From contig NW_004624801.1 in NCBI RefSeq assembly GCF_000247695.1, forward strand, positions 124,001 to 188,000: a stretch of DNA of 64,000 nucleotides. Direction: 5' to 3'. Positions 35,300 to 46,959 of the stretch are shown here, piece after piece. The notes under the pieces are model-generated. The model was not told where the DNA came from, did no database searches, and saw only the letters and a program-made list of their open reading frames with translations. The translations under genes and the position numbers were made by a program. The DNA is from Heterocephalus glaber. Lineage: Eukaryota > Chordata > Mammalia > Rodentia > Bathyergidae. Each line of letters begins with the position of its first letter. Position 1 is the first letter of the stretch.

Positions 35300-36048
35300 T
35301 GATGTGTTCATGGTATGGCAACTTTCTATGTGACCAGTGAGAGAACCAGGCTCCTTCTAGCTCCTGTGTCTGTCCTTCAAACACCTTCATTCTGTGAATA
35401 GATGTATAAAGACAGTGTGATTTACAGACTAGTCCTAGAAATAGTAAATATTTTCCATGATATTCCATTGGCAATAATTTCACTTACATGGCTACAACTA
35501 AGTAGTGGAAGTTGGGAAATAGAGTCTATTTATGTTCTTGGGGCAGAAAGGAAATGTACTTAATGAAGAGCTATTCAGCTATTCCCAGTCTATCCCCTAG
35601 TTAAATATTTATTTTGTTCTTCTTGGTACACATAGAATGCACATATCCTTTTCTGAAGGTAGAAAATCCAATGCCCCTACTAGTCATTGCATCAAGTTCA
35701 AACTCTTGAATTCCTGAGTGATGCTTAGACCTCTAAACTAGGACAGAGGAAGGGTCTTTGAACCTATGAAGTACATGCACTCACATACACATACACACAA
35801 GCACACACAATATCCATTAGATGCAAGACAGACATATTGTAAGCACCTGCTTAGGAAAAAAAAGGAAAGGCATACAATCATGCCCATTGCATGGTCATCT
35901 AGTTATGATCCATACCAACTTTGAAATCTAGGTAGACAGGTATTTTGAAGAGTCTTACTCTTCTGATTGGAAATGTCTTTCATTTATTTCAAAATTACAC
36001 TTCCCAGTACCCTTTTTCTCTCATGTTATTTATGGATCATTTAAATAT
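35300..36048. other. No gene recognised
   Basis: Contains a CA-rich stretch at 35775-35810. Otherwise unassigned. Confidence 0.35.
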
Positions 36049-36215
36049 TTTTTATTAGTAAATGTTTAAAGTACATAATTATTACATCCATCATGGGGAT
36101 CTGGTACACATACATAATGTACCTTAATTCTTTTTATATCCCCTTACCCTCTTCTTTTTCCCTCAACCATTGCTCCATGTCTTTATTCCCTCTTTTCTTT
36201 TTACCTTTTAATTTA
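36049..36215 (-). mobile_element. L1 3' UTR fragment, copy 1
   Basis: 'tttattagtaaatgtttaaagtacataattattacatccatcatgg' followed by a pyrimidine tract is the minus-strand L1 3' end. No ORF2 sequence follows. Confidence 0.72.
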
Positions 36216-36364
36216 AAAATCTTCATTAGTATTTGCATGCTATTCCAGTCAGATTCCCAATTTGGCATACTTTGCAATTTTTAAAAACAATCCAATCCTT
36301 TTCTTTTTAAAATTTTTGTTTTACACATTGAGGACTATGTATTTACTAATAGCATTTCATCTCA

Positions 36365-36595
36365 ATTTTTTTCTCAGTTTTTATTTTTTATAGTAGATGC
36401 TTGCAGTACATAATGATTATGCTCTTCCAGGGGAATTGGTACGTATAAACAGCACATGGCAATTCTTTTTCCATCCTCTTCCCCTCCTCTCCCTCCCCCT
36501 CTCCTTCCATGTCTTTGTCCCCTTTCCTATTTGCAAAAGATCTGTCTCCTTATTTCCTATTGTTTACCTTTTATTTTACTCTTGATTTCTGAGAA
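36365..36595 (-). mobile_element. L1 3' UTR fragment, copy 2
   Basis: 'gatgcttgcagtacataatgattatgctcttccaggggaattggtacgtataaacag', a pyrimidine tract, 'tatttgcaaaagatctgtctcc' and 'tttattttactcttgatttctgagaaaatc' follow the 18018-18240 copy closely. Same orientation as copy 1, about 150 bp apart. Confidence 0.75.
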
Positions 36596-36674
36596 AATCT
36601 TCTATTTCTGTTTTCCCCCACAGACTTCATGAAGTGGACGTGGAGAACTATGCTTAGCCCTGGTGGAAGCTAGC

Positions 36675-36850
36675 ATTTTAGTTTTGGTCTTAAATATCTC
36701 CCAAAGGCTCATGGTGTTGAAGGGTTGGCCCTTGGTGGATGGCACTGTTGAGAGTTGCTGGAAACGTTAGTAGGTGAGGCCTAGGGGAAGGAAGTGAGGT
36801 AACTGGGTGTATACTTTTGAAGGGAAAGCTTAGCCTCTTAAATCCATCTT
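36675..36850 (+). mobile_element. ERVL-MaLR LTR, 5' part only
   Basis: 'ttttggtcttaaatatctcccaaaggctcatgg', 'ggtgaggcctaggggaaggaagtgaggtaactggg' and 'cttttgaagggaaagc' match the 5' half of MaLR LTRs. The 3' half is missing. Confidence 0.7.
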
Positions 36851-36854
36851 AAAT

Positions 36855-37950
36855 GGAGTTTTGAAAACCATATCCTCGATTTGATCTTTATATTAGGGTT
36901 GTATTGTTTTGTTTTTACTAATAATTTTATTTGATAGTGGCCATTTAGTCTTCTTCAATTTATCTCTATTACCTGGAATGCAGAACCAGTCAGGTTTATG
37001 AACCTTAGAAGTTAGTCTCTGGTTACATGTCCACCTTGATTTTTGCATCAAAACAAGCTAGTTTATGTCTATGCATATCTATTTCCTATAACATATTGCT
37101 AAGAGGCCAAAAGCAGCAGATAGAAAGTTACTTTCTTATTATCCACTTATCCAAAAAGTATAGGCTCAATAGGCATATGAGGTCTGGTCTCCCTTTCTAT
37201 TTGGTGTACTTAATACTTCCTCCATATGGTTTACAATGGAATAATATGACCTTCGCCATCTTTCCTGTCTTATTGGTCATTTTTTTCTATTTCTGATTGG
37301 CATTAAGTCAATGCCACAAATTTTAGACATGTGCTCTTAGCACTCCCATATAAAAGTATTGGTTTTAAAATTAGGGTGATTTTAACTACTATAACAAACT
37401 CTATAATCTCAGAGTTTTAATGTTATTGTGATTAATTTTCCAATCATATCATGGTCTGTAATGAGTTTGTTCAGGTAGCCTTAAGTGTGGTTATTCAAGG
37501 ATTCAGATTTCTTCCATACTGTACTTCTATTTTTCCATGCCTTCTAAGATCTTTCTCATTTCAAGGACAGTTGGGAAAAGAGAGTAAGGGTCCCTTGTGG
37601 GATCTTATGAACTAGGCCTGATACTGGTGTATGTCATTTCTGCTGCCATTCTGTTGGCCCATATTAAGCCATATGGCACATCTAATTGAAAAAAATAAGA
37701 GAAAACCTATTCTTGTGTGTACTCAGTGGGAAACAAAGTGGGATTTGGGTGCATATGTACAGTCTCTGTTACAATAAGAGGCACAGAACTGAGTATGTAG
37801 GCGTGCTGAAAACCAGCTATGTTATGTGGTGTTACTTAGTGCTTTATGAACTTACTATTGATAGTTATTAAACATTTAATAACAAAAGTACTCTTGATAG
37901 CATCCTATTAATGTGCAAATGATTTTAAAACTTTAAGGCATTCAAAGTAT
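36855..37950. other. No gene recognised
   Basis: AT-rich and unassigned. The 89-codon frame at 37027-37296 has no recognised domain. Confidence 0.35.
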
Positions 37951-37969
37951 AATATAGAAGCAGAAGTCA

Positions 37970-38115
37970 TTCATTAATTCAAGTATCTTATTGAGTACCC
38001 ACCACGTATTTGATGTTGTCTTACATGGCAGGCAAATGGAGAGCAATAGTGTAAATCCTTGACTTCAAAAAGCTCTCATTATTCCAAAGTAAACATGTAC
38101 TCAGGTAAATAAGAT
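37970..38115 (+). repeat. L2-like 3' fragment
   Basis: 'cattcattaattcaagtatcttattgagtacccaccacgtatttgatg' and 'tccttgacttcaaaaagctctcattattcc' follow the L2 3' pattern (ttattgagcacctactatgtgcc ... cctgccctcaaggagctc). Confidence 0.6.
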
Positions 38116-38119
38116 ACAA

Positions 38120-39640
38120 TTTCTTTGGTTCCATAATAAAATTGTAAACATCATCCAGAAGCACAAAGGAGGAAACTTGCATCCTAGTGTTACAGAAAGT
38201 AAATGGAGGGTGAGCAAGTAGCCAATCAAGATGAAGCATGTCCTGTTTTTGATTTTCTAAGTAAATGTATTATCTTATTAAATAGGGAAGATGTTATGAG
38301 TGGAAAGCTATCAAAATGCTGAACATGAGGCACTGAAGAAGCAAAAATCCAAAGGTATTCAAGAAGACCAGTGATTTGTGTAGTTTGACGTTTTGAGGAT
38401 GATATCTTGAAATCTTAAAGTCTAGAGTAATGTTTAAAGTAAGAGAATCAGCAAAGCCATTTTTCTCCCTGTGGCGGTTGCCAGTGTTGACTTTGAAGGG
38501 TAGCTGGAATGAGTAAGTGAAATGGTCGAAGTTTGTTTTCAGGATGCTGCAATATGGCACTTGGGCGACCTCCCATGATGTTGGGTCCCTGGTGGGTCTG
38601 ACAAAGGCAGACTTTCATTAAGCCTTTCACCACCAGCAGTTGGAATGCATCCATTTCATGTGAGTAGACAACCACAAGTATTTCATTCCATATATCAGTA
38701 CCAGAAGCTAGAAGCTTGGAATGCACACAGTGTGCTTTGAACCTCATAATTGTTCCTTATAATAATAAATTTTTACATTTGAACCTGTGAGTTATCAAGG
38801 AAAAAGAAACTCAAAGCCACTTTGGTTAAAGGATAGACTTAAAATACCAGGAATTATAGAGATGGAAAAATACCACTTTTCCATGTTGGCCAAGGATTTA
38901 TGTTTGGGGAAACAATGATTCAGAGGTGATGGCCTTTCTTGAACATTAACAATCTATACAGCAGCTTGCATCCCTGACAATGGATGGTGTGCAAATTCTA
39001 ATAGAGGGAAGCTGTGACAGAGAGAAGAGAGCTGAGCCCAAGCAGCTTGACCCATATAAAGAAAGGAAACTGAAATTTTAGTGGGGAGAGGTTAAGGAAC
39101 ATGTATTATTAAGTCAATTCTCCCTTTACTAAAGAGTGGGGACAATTGTGCGTTAACTCAAAATATGACAATTGCTTTAAAAATGATATATCTCTACAAA
39201 ACATAGGTTTCCCCAGATAATTTGTTACATTCGATTCATGCTTATCAGATTCTTAATCTTATATAAAATTTCTAGATGCAAGAAACAAATAGTTCAACAC
39301 TAGAAATCCTATAAAAAAAAAAAGAACCAGATATTTTTTTCAAAGAATAGAAATGAAAAGGGAAAAATCAACAGTTGAAATTTCAATACAGTTTAAAAAT
39401 TCATACAGAAAAATTATTTTATATTGAAAAAACATACTATAGGTTATAGTCATAGGTATATGAAATAGAGAATTTTGGTAATCTATTCTTAATACCTCAA
39501 GCAAATTTATAAGAAAATAATTCAATGATAGATTCACTGGATAAAGTTATGTATGTTCAGTTTTTAAGTAAGCAAGTATAAATAATAGAAATTCTAATAG
39601 AAATTATTCAGTCATATCAATAAAGTATTAAATTTGGATG
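38120..39640. other. No gene recognised
   Basis: Apparently single-copy AT-rich sequence. The minus-strand 99- and 88-codon frames at 38294-38747 have no recognised domain. Confidence 0.35.
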
Positions 39641-39647
39641 CTGTTAT

Positions 39648-39872
39648 GTTTTTATTATGTGTTTTTATTAGTACATATTTACCATACATAATGATCACAT
39701 TCATCATGGGGAATTCGTACTCATACATAATATATCTTAATTCTTTATTTTTTTCCCAATCCCTTCCCTTCCCTTCAACCCCTTCTTTCTCTCCCCATTT
39801 ACAAGAGCTTTGCTTCCATTTTTCTCTTCTGTTCTCTCTCTCTTTTCTTAAAAAAGTCTCTTTTCCCTTCTG
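39648..39872 (-). mobile_element. L1 3' UTR fragment
   Basis: 'attagtacatatttaccatacataatgatcacattcatcatggggaattcgtac' plus a pyrimidine tract. It abuts the LTR that starts at 39873. Confidence 0.78.
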
Positions 39873-40250
39873 TGTTATAGTTTTTATCTGGATATCCCGC
39901 CAAAAGCGTCATGTGCTCATAGTGGGGCTTTTGAAGAATGACTGGATGGAAAATGAGGGCTGCAGCTAAAGGAGATGTTAGGAGGCAGAGCCTGGCTGGA
40001 AGAAATGGGTCACTGGATTGGGCCGGGAAGGGCACAGCTCCCTCCTGGGCCCCTCCCTTCTCTGCCTCCCAGCCTTGTTGAAGTCAGCAGCTGTCCTCTG
40101 GAGCAGGCCTTCCTCCCATGCTGCTTCTGCCTTGCAGCTGTACAACTACCAACTGAAACCTCTAACATCTATGAGCCCAGATAAACCTCCCCTTCTTTAA
40201 GTTTTGAGTGTCAGGTATTGTGTCCCAGTGATGAGAAAGTGACTATGACA
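39873..40250 (+). mobile_element. ERVL-MaLR solo LTR
   Basis: Begins 'tgttatagtttttatctggatatcccgccaaaagcgtcatgtg' and ends 'gtgactatgaca'. The 3' half has 'tcccatgctgcttctgccttg' and 'gcccagataaacctccccttc'. Full-length for the family. Confidence 0.78.
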
Positions 40251-40254
40251 CACT

Positions 40255-41470
40255 CTTACTATTAAATTATGATTAGTAGCAAAAGACAAGCTTTTGAAAA
40301 AATCTACCAAGAATACTGTAGAATTGATTCTCCTTTCTTGTTGGAGATCTTCTAAACTGGTAAAAATGTTTTTGAATGCGACTTGAAATTTTGTGTACTT
40401 ATTAATTAAACAAGATGGGTTCTGGAGTATAAAACTGTGAAATCATTGTATTTTTCTTCCACTGTAAGTTATGTGTTGAATCTTTTGTCTTTTTCCAGGA
40501 CAAAAGTTCCCCATAAATTTATTCTCAGGTTAGCAGTAGAGCTGCTGTACAAAAATTCCCTGGACTGAGGGGCTCATAAATCAATAGTAAGGAAGGTGAC
40601 TGCTTCATTATTATTTTACCTTATTCTTTAATTATTCTTCCCTTGTTGAAGATGTTGTTTCTTGCCCCTTTCTGAGTGATGTAAGGTCAGATAAGAAAAA
40701 TGGGGTTTTAAAAAGGATATATCCAATTATATAGTTGTAATGAGGGGCCAGGCAGTACCTAGATGCAGATCTTCTTTAAGACATCCAGTGAGAATACTCA
40801 CTTCATTATTCATTATTCAATTGCTTGGGTCAGTGCCCCAGCGAGTTGCCTATGTGTGACATCTGTCTCAGCCTTGACCTCGGATAATCTTCCTATAGTT
40901 TCTTACTACTGTCTCATATCCCTCCCAAGCAAACCATGTGTTAGAATCCTATCTAGGAGCTCACCTCTTGCCCTATGTCACATCCATGGTGGCTTCACTT
41001 TCTCTCTGTGGTTAGCCAGCATATTCTTTTTTCCAGTCAACTTCTTGTTTTTAAATTTTTCAGATGAGAGTCAGCCTCTTTGTTTTCCAAATTCTGCCCA
41101 TATCAAGAACTGAGTGTCCTCATCTGGCCTGAGGCTGGTTAAGAAAACACAAAGGAGGGGAAAAGAATGCTGAATAATATTGACATTTATCACAAAAATG
41201 ATTTGTGAATCCCTCTGATGACAGCTTATCTTTTGTTATGTAGCGGAAAGTAGGGGATGGGCTAGAAGAGGCTGAATTTGTTTTTGACAAGCTGTTTTAC
41301 TGGTAATATATAAATGGTCAGTTATCACTCGAAGGTACAAATAATTGTCATCTCTATCTGTCAGCTTTGAAATTTAAAAAATTTGAAAATTTCTAAGTCT
41401 TATACCTTATAAGAAAAAAAATTCTATAAACAAGTAAGTTAAGTAAAAGCTATATGCATTAAGAACTGTT
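40255..41470. other. No gene recognised
   Basis: The 116-codon plus frame at 40763-41113 shows no recognised domain. 40790-41140 may be an unrecognised repeat. Confidence 0.35.
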
Positions 41471-41472
41471 GT

Positions 41473-41625
41473 AGCTGGGTATGGTGGCACACCCTTGTGA
41501 TTCCAATACTTGGGAGGCAGAGGCAGGAGGATCACCAAGAGTTTGAGGCCAACCTAGGCTACATAGTGAGCTCGAGGCCAGTCTGAACTGCATAACGAGA
41601 CCCTATCTCATAAAAACAAAATAAA
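41473..41625 (+). mobile_element. B1 SINE (7SL-derived), with 29-bp duplication
   Basis: 'agctgggtatggtggcacacccttgtgattcc' carries the pol III A-box side. 'tgggaggcagaggcaggaggatcacc' and 'gagtttgaggccaacctaggctacatagtgag' follow, and the last block recurs as 'ctcgaggccagtctgaactgcataacgag', the internal duplication typical of rodent B1. It ends 'accctatctcat' plus A-rich tail. This is the strongest taxonomic marker in the window (rodent). Confidence 0.96.
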
Positions 41626-41924
41626 ACAGAAAGTCACTGTAGCATTAATTTGAAAAGTATAAAAATCCATAATGGTAATTTTGAAGTAAATAAATACCTT
41701 ATGATATGAGAATGGTGAAGGAAGTCAAGGAAAGTCCATATTAAAGAAAATCATGCTACTAAAATAATAGTATCAGACTGTGTTCTCTATTAGAAAAATA
41801 CAATACAATATTAAATAGGAAAAACAGGACACAAAATTGTATTCATACAACATTGATAATTATGAGAGATGTGCATTAAGGTCCTGAGACTAGGAAATCA
41901 GACAAGTTTGTTTTTATGACAGCC

Positions 41925-42105
41925 ATATGACTTGATAATTTGATAATTTTGAGAAAGTTATTTAAATCCTGCAACTCTTCTCATGGAAAAGTGGATAATA
42001 CTTTTTATTATTGTCATGAACCATTGGTAAGCTAATGCAGAGAAGGTACTGCCTGGCATTAAGTAGTACTTGCTTAGGCAGCACTATTAAAAGACCTCAA
42101 AAGAC
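41925..42105 (+). repeat. MIR-like SINE
   Basis: 'gagaaagttatttaaatcctgcaactcttctcatggaaaagtggataata' followed by 'gtaagctaatgcagagaaggtactgcctggcattaagtag' follows the MIR order. Confidence 0.65.
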
Positions 42106-42411
42106 ACACAGAAATGAAAATAAAGGTGATGTTAAGATAATAAGATTTGTTTGGCCTCATTTGTAATTTTCTTGAATACTATTATATTGTAATCGGCAAT
42201 TGCAAAAAAACTTAAGGAAGCTGCTCATTCAGAAGCCTATACATAGATGAGACTAGCCCATAACTACTGAGGACAACTCCTCAGTGGCAGAAATCTGAAT
42301 ACCATGCCTATGAATCCCACTCAGAATTTTTAAATTCCAGATCCTATGTTCCTAAGTTGATCCTAAGTTGAGTCAGTGGACCTGGGAGTCAGCAAAGCAT
42401 GCATTAGTGTC

Positions 42412-42787
42412 TGTCTGAGTTACTTTTCTAATTGCTGAGACAAAATACCCAAGTTAAGGGAAGAAAGGTTGGTAGATGTTTCAGTCCATAGTTGGCTGGC
42501 TCCTAGGCAGGATGGCATGGCAGAGGAGAAATAGTTCATGACCTAGATGGCAGAAGCTAGAAAGCAGCAAGCAGTAGCAGCAGCAAGCAGCAGTCTGCCT
42601 TTCCCATTTATTCCTTTCAGGCTACTGGCCTTTTCAGTGGTGCCACCCATACCCAGAATGGGCAACCTTAATCCCAGCATCACATCCTTAATCCCAGCAT
42701 CACACACTCTAGATCCAGCCACCTCCAAAAGGCCCCACTGATGGCTGCATGAGGCTTTGGGGGAATATCTAGATATAAGCCGTAACA
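42412..42787 (-). mobile_element. ERVL-MaLR solo LTR with 20-bp internal duplication
   Basis: 'gctgagacaaaatacccaagtt', 'tttcagtccatagttggctggctcc' and the end 'agccgtaaca' match the family. A 20-bp unit beginning 'ccttaatcccagcatcac' is present twice in tandem (42666-42685, 42686-42705). A CAG/CAA-rich stretch at 42556-42595 is local simple sequence. Confidence 0.75.
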
Positions 42788-42789
42788 GT

Positions 42790-43425
42790 ACCTGAGACCT
42801 TTTTCATTAACTTACATAATATCATTTTAATACTTTCCATGGGCTGGATTCCTATGGCCTCTTAATAAGAAATCTTCAGAAAAAGATTTGTTGGGGTCAG
42901 AGACATCCCTATAACTAAATTTTTTGTTAATAGTACCTCTAAAGAGAAATGGGTTTAAATAGATTTGACTACCATTTATTTTATTCTTTCATTTACTATG
43001 AATTTCTGCTCATGAATGCAGATTTCTCCCAGTTTACTTGTAGGAGGGAAATAAATCTTCAAGAACATAGTAGTAAAGTGGGTACTTGGAGAAGTGTTAA
43101 CAAATGTAGCTGTACAACACAGTATCTTGAAAAACAGAAGGTTAATCTTTTGCTATACTCTACTAGTGTACACAAAAAAGATAATCTCTATCTGTGCTTT
43201 AGATGGTTTAAATTCTCATAGAGATCAAAGTACAGGATATAAATCTGATCCAGACTTAAGTGGACTAACACAATCATTAGAAAAAAGTCAGAGCAAGATG
43301 TGGGTTCAGTAACATGTGGACTAAGGCCACTGAACCCTGCCTTATTTATTGCTCAATGAAACCCCAGGCGTACCCTTCAACCCAGGCAGTTGGGGCTAAA
43401 CTGGAAGCTGTTATTAATTCATCTA
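42790..43425. other. No gene recognised
   Basis: Short ORFs up to 90 codons (42949-43221), no recognised domain. Confidence 0.3.
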
Positions 43426-43429
43426 ATGT

Positions 43430-43711
43430 AGTGATCCCCAAGCTTTTGGCATCAGGGACCAGTAACATAGAAGACAATTTTTGCACCAAGCAAGGGAGCA
43501 GAGGTGGTTTCCAGATGGATTCAAAGGAGCAAGCCACCTAGATCCCTCCAATACCCAGTCCTCAGAAGGGTTCACGCTCCTATGAGAATCTAGGGTCACC
43601 ACTGATTGAACAGGAGGGGGAACTCAAGCAGTAATGCTATATGAAGCCTTACTCTGTTCACCTGCTGCTCACCTCCTAATGTGTAGCCCTGTACTTGGGG
43701 ACCCCAACTTT
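43430..43711. mobile_element. hAT-type non-autonomous DNA transposon
   Basis: The ends are inverted: 'gtgatccccaagcttttggc' at the left and 'cttggggaccccaac' at the right. 'atcagggaccagtaacatagaagacaatttttgcacc', 'cctatgagaatctagggtc' and 'acaggagggggaactcaagcagtaatgc' are hallmarks of a widespread mammalian hAT MITE family whose name I cannot fix with confidence. No transposase. Confidence 0.75.
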
Positions 43712-43714
43712 AAG

Positions 43715-45090
43715 GCGATTTCCTGGTTGTGAAAAGACAGCTGGCTTCATCCATCTGTCACCTTTCTAGTTGAGATAATGAGGAAAGTAATTGCATGTGT
43801 GGTTGGAAGAGGATGAAAAAAATTTTAGAAATAAGGAATCCCATTATTACGTGTGAGAGACATTTTATATACCCTGTTTATCATCAACATTTGAATTTAT
43901 AATGGAGAAACAAAGAGGAGCATGTTTCCTGCTTATAAAATGAAAAGACTCAGGAGTATATAAATGAGAAGGGCAATAAGTTACTGCCTGGGTGTTTATG
44001 TTGGTGAAAGTGATAGAGTCTAGACATGATTAAAAATTAGCCATGAAAATGCTAGGCTTCCTTTCTGCCACTTTGCCTGCCTTTGGTCAAGAGTGTCATA
44101 AAAAGCATAGCCACCCTGATCACCTGGTCTGGTGGATGGTCTATTTGCCCGGCCTCAGTTAGAAGGCTGCAAAAATGTACCAGAGTTAGTGAAGAAAAAC
44201 TTGCCCCTTTGAAATTTAAGAGTACTTTTTCTTCCCTTCAGTAGTTTTTCTGAAATTCTGTGAGTAGAACTTACCTAGCTTGATTCTTCAGTACTTGGAA
44301 ATTCTGAATAGTTTTTCTTGGAAGTGTTCAGATGGAAAAAAATTAAAAATGTTTCAGAAGAGCTATTAATGTTGGGTGGATTTTTTTCTAGAAGCATTTT
44401 ATTTTTATTTAGACTTAGATCAATAAAAGATGAATAGTATCCTATTCAATGCAATGAAAATTGTTTTTATTAGAATTTCATGCCATAGCTTCAAGCAGAG
44501 ATGAACTTGACTCTTGTTAATTATTGTCTTATTGTCTCTTGCACTGTAAGAAGAAAACAAAATTTTAAGAAAAGAACTTTCACTTCAGTTTTGTTTCAAA
44601 TGGTGTGAAAATATGAGCCTAAAGAAGCAGCATCATTATTTACAGAATCTTCTCAGAGAGGACATTTAGTCCCCGGCTGTTACCCTTAATGGACCTTCCT
44701 TGGTGAAGAACAAGGACCAAATGGGGAAGGGGGTTTCCCAGAGAAAGACTAGGTTTTATTACTGAATTCCAATGGGGAAAATTCTAAAGGAAATAAAGAA
44801 TAATTCAAAGAAACTCCCTTTCTTCTTAATATTTTATAATCACATATTGTACCAACAATTAAAAGAAGTTTAGGTTTTGAAACTCTCAGAACTTCCACAA
44901 ATCAGAAAACATGTTGTATGATTTTCATGGTGAAATCATACATCTAATTGCTGTAGACTGGGAAAGGATGAGCAGGCTTCTAAACTGTAAGGAGGGAACT
45001 GGATATTCTGTGAGTGTGAGTCACTCACAGATCAGTGTGTCCAAGAGTTAGCATTTCTCTCCCACAGCTTTAAAGGGCAGAGGTATGGTG
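43715..45090. other. Repeat-poor, no gene recognised
   Basis: Apparently single-copy. No coding or RNA signature. Confidence 0.4.
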
Positions 45091-45094
45091 AAGA

Positions 45095-45215
45095 AAGAAA
45101 AAAAGCTTTAGAATAAGGCAGACCTGGGTACAGCTTCAGTTTTAACAGATTTCTAAATACTGCCAAATACCTCTTTACTCATTTCTGAAACAGGGACAGA
45201 AAGTAAAGAGATGTG
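45095..45215 (+). repeat. MIR-like SINE
   Basis: 'ttagaataaggcagacctgggtacagcttcag' and 'tttactcatttctgaaacaggg' follow the MIR order (gagtcagacagacctgggttc ... cctcatctgtaaaatgggg). Confidence 0.68.
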
Positions 45216-45489
45216 AGGAAGTACAGTGTCCATCAGAATTCATTGAGGTTAGTAGTCTGAATATTTGGAACTGGTGTTTTGATGAGTTTGGTTTATATTT
45301 AATTCATCAATGGAATTCACTAGAAAGTATGTTTTCTCCATACACAAACCAGAAGGGAAAAGAAAGCCTCAGTAATTATACAGAAAATGTCATCCTTTGT
45401 GAGAAAGACAAAGGATTAAGAGAGGTAAATTTTAACTCGTTTACAAGTAGTTGTGTAATAATGGAAAGAGTAATATTATTATAAGATAT

Positions 45490-46022
45490 TATTGTTTTAT
45501 TAATGTTTTTAATACAGAAGAATTACATTCATTTTTTTAGGAATTGGTATTTATCAGACCTTGGTCATTTTTTATTCTCTTTGTCCTCCTTTCCTCTCCT
45601 CTTCCCCCTTTCTCATTTCCAAAAATTCTACTCCCTATTTCCTACCATTACTCTTTAATTTTGCTCTTTAAATTATATATATTTTGGGTTTCTCATATAA
45701 GAGAAACCACACTATATTTAATCTTCTATGTCTGATTTATTTTAAATAACGTTATGGTCTCAAGATTCATCCATTTTCCTTCAAATGACTCAAATTGATC
45801 TTTATTGCTGAGTAATACACACACATACACACACGCACACACACACACACACCGCATTTTCTTTATCCATTCATTTGTTAATGGGCATCTAGTCTGTTTT
45901 CATAACTTATTATGATTTGTGATGCTATAAACATGGATATGCATTTGATGCTGTAATAGGATGACTTTAAATCTTTTGGGAAGTTACCCAAAAGAGGTAT
46001 AGCTGTGTCAAATTCTAATTCA
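45490..46022 (-). mobile_element. 5'-truncated L1 3' end with CA repeat
   Basis: Minus-strand L1: 3' UTR pyrimidine tract, 'gtttctcatataagagaaaccac', 'gtctgatttattttaaataacgttatggtctc', a CA microsatellite (45816-45853), then the ORF2-end complement 'ttctttatccattcatttgttaatgggc' and 'cttttgggaagttacccaaaag'. It shows uninterrupted what is split at 18240/22456. Confidence 0.85.
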
Positions 46023-46027
46023 TGGCT

Positions 46028-46150
46028 TAGCCTGTCACCTTAACCTGCCAGATCTTACTTTGCTCACTTGTATGATGAAAGAAAATTCTATCTGACAATT
46101 TAAAGAGATAAACTATTCAAAACTGCCTAGACCACAGTTAATGCTTTGGG
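46028..46150 (+). repeat. MIR-like fragment
   Basis: 'cctgtcaccttaacctgccagatcttactttgctcacttgtatgatgaaag' and 'actgcctagaccacagttaatgc' follow the MIR order. It directly abuts the L1, so the L1 may have landed in it. Confidence 0.55.
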
Positions 46151-46534
46151 AAAGTCCAGTGTGGAAAAAAATCAATAAAAATTAATTGTAATTAAATAAA
46201 AGTGAAAAATATCCGTTCTTCTGATATATTTTAAGGATAGGATGAACAAAGATACACTTAGAGTGTTGTCTTTCTCTTGTTTGCATATTCCTCTGTATAA
46301 CAGAGATCTTGTCAGAAATAGTTTTTCTCTAAGTATTATGTTACAAGTATCTTTACCAATTAATTTGCTATACCCAAGTGAGTGAATTCTTTCAAAAGTC
46401 TTTGAAACAATAAAACGCATCTGAATAGATTACATGTCCCTTTTTATGTCACTACACACAAGTCCTGATTTGTTCTTATCCATGACTTATTTCTTACTTT
46501 CCTGCTTGGTTTCTTTCTTCTTTCTTTTTTCTTT

Positions 46535-46608
46535 TATGCTCAGGATGGAACCTAAGGCCTTGTACATGTTAGACAAGCATTGCAGCATTGAGATACACCA
46601 CCATCCTG
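46535..46608 (-). mobile_element. ID-type SINE, diverged
   Basis: 'gctcaggatggaacctaaggccttgtacatg' is the complement of the B-box side and 'cattgagatacaccaccatcctg' of the A-box side. Preceded by a T/C-rich tail complement. Confidence 0.7.
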
Positions 46609-46870
46609 TTTTAAAAATTCTAACTAAATTTTATTATTCCATTCTTGTATGTTTCAGAAATGAAAAATATGTATATCTTCAATGGAAAATCTGTGGTTGT
46701 TGTCAATTTAAACATATCTTGCTTGGTTATCTGTTTTGAAGTCTGAATCAAACAAATCCAATCATTGCAAAATGCTTTTCACATATTGTAAGCCAGAATT
46801 ATCTGTACCACACTCCATTCACAGTGTGGTTGACTGTAAATTTTGAGGGGAAAAAATAAAGAATACCATA

Positions 46871-46955
46871 TTTTTTTTTTATGGTACTGGGAATCAAGCT
46901 CAGAACCTTGTACTTGCCAGGCACAAGTAGCGGCACTGAGCTAAATCCCCAGCCC
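46871..46955 (-). mobile_element. ID-type SINE
   Basis: T10, then 'atggtactgggaatcaagctcagaaccttgtacttgccagg' and 'gcactgagctaaatccccagccc'. The 'ggtac' tail is shared with the plus-strand copies. No clear TSD. Confidence 0.88.
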
Positions 46956-46959
46956 ACCA

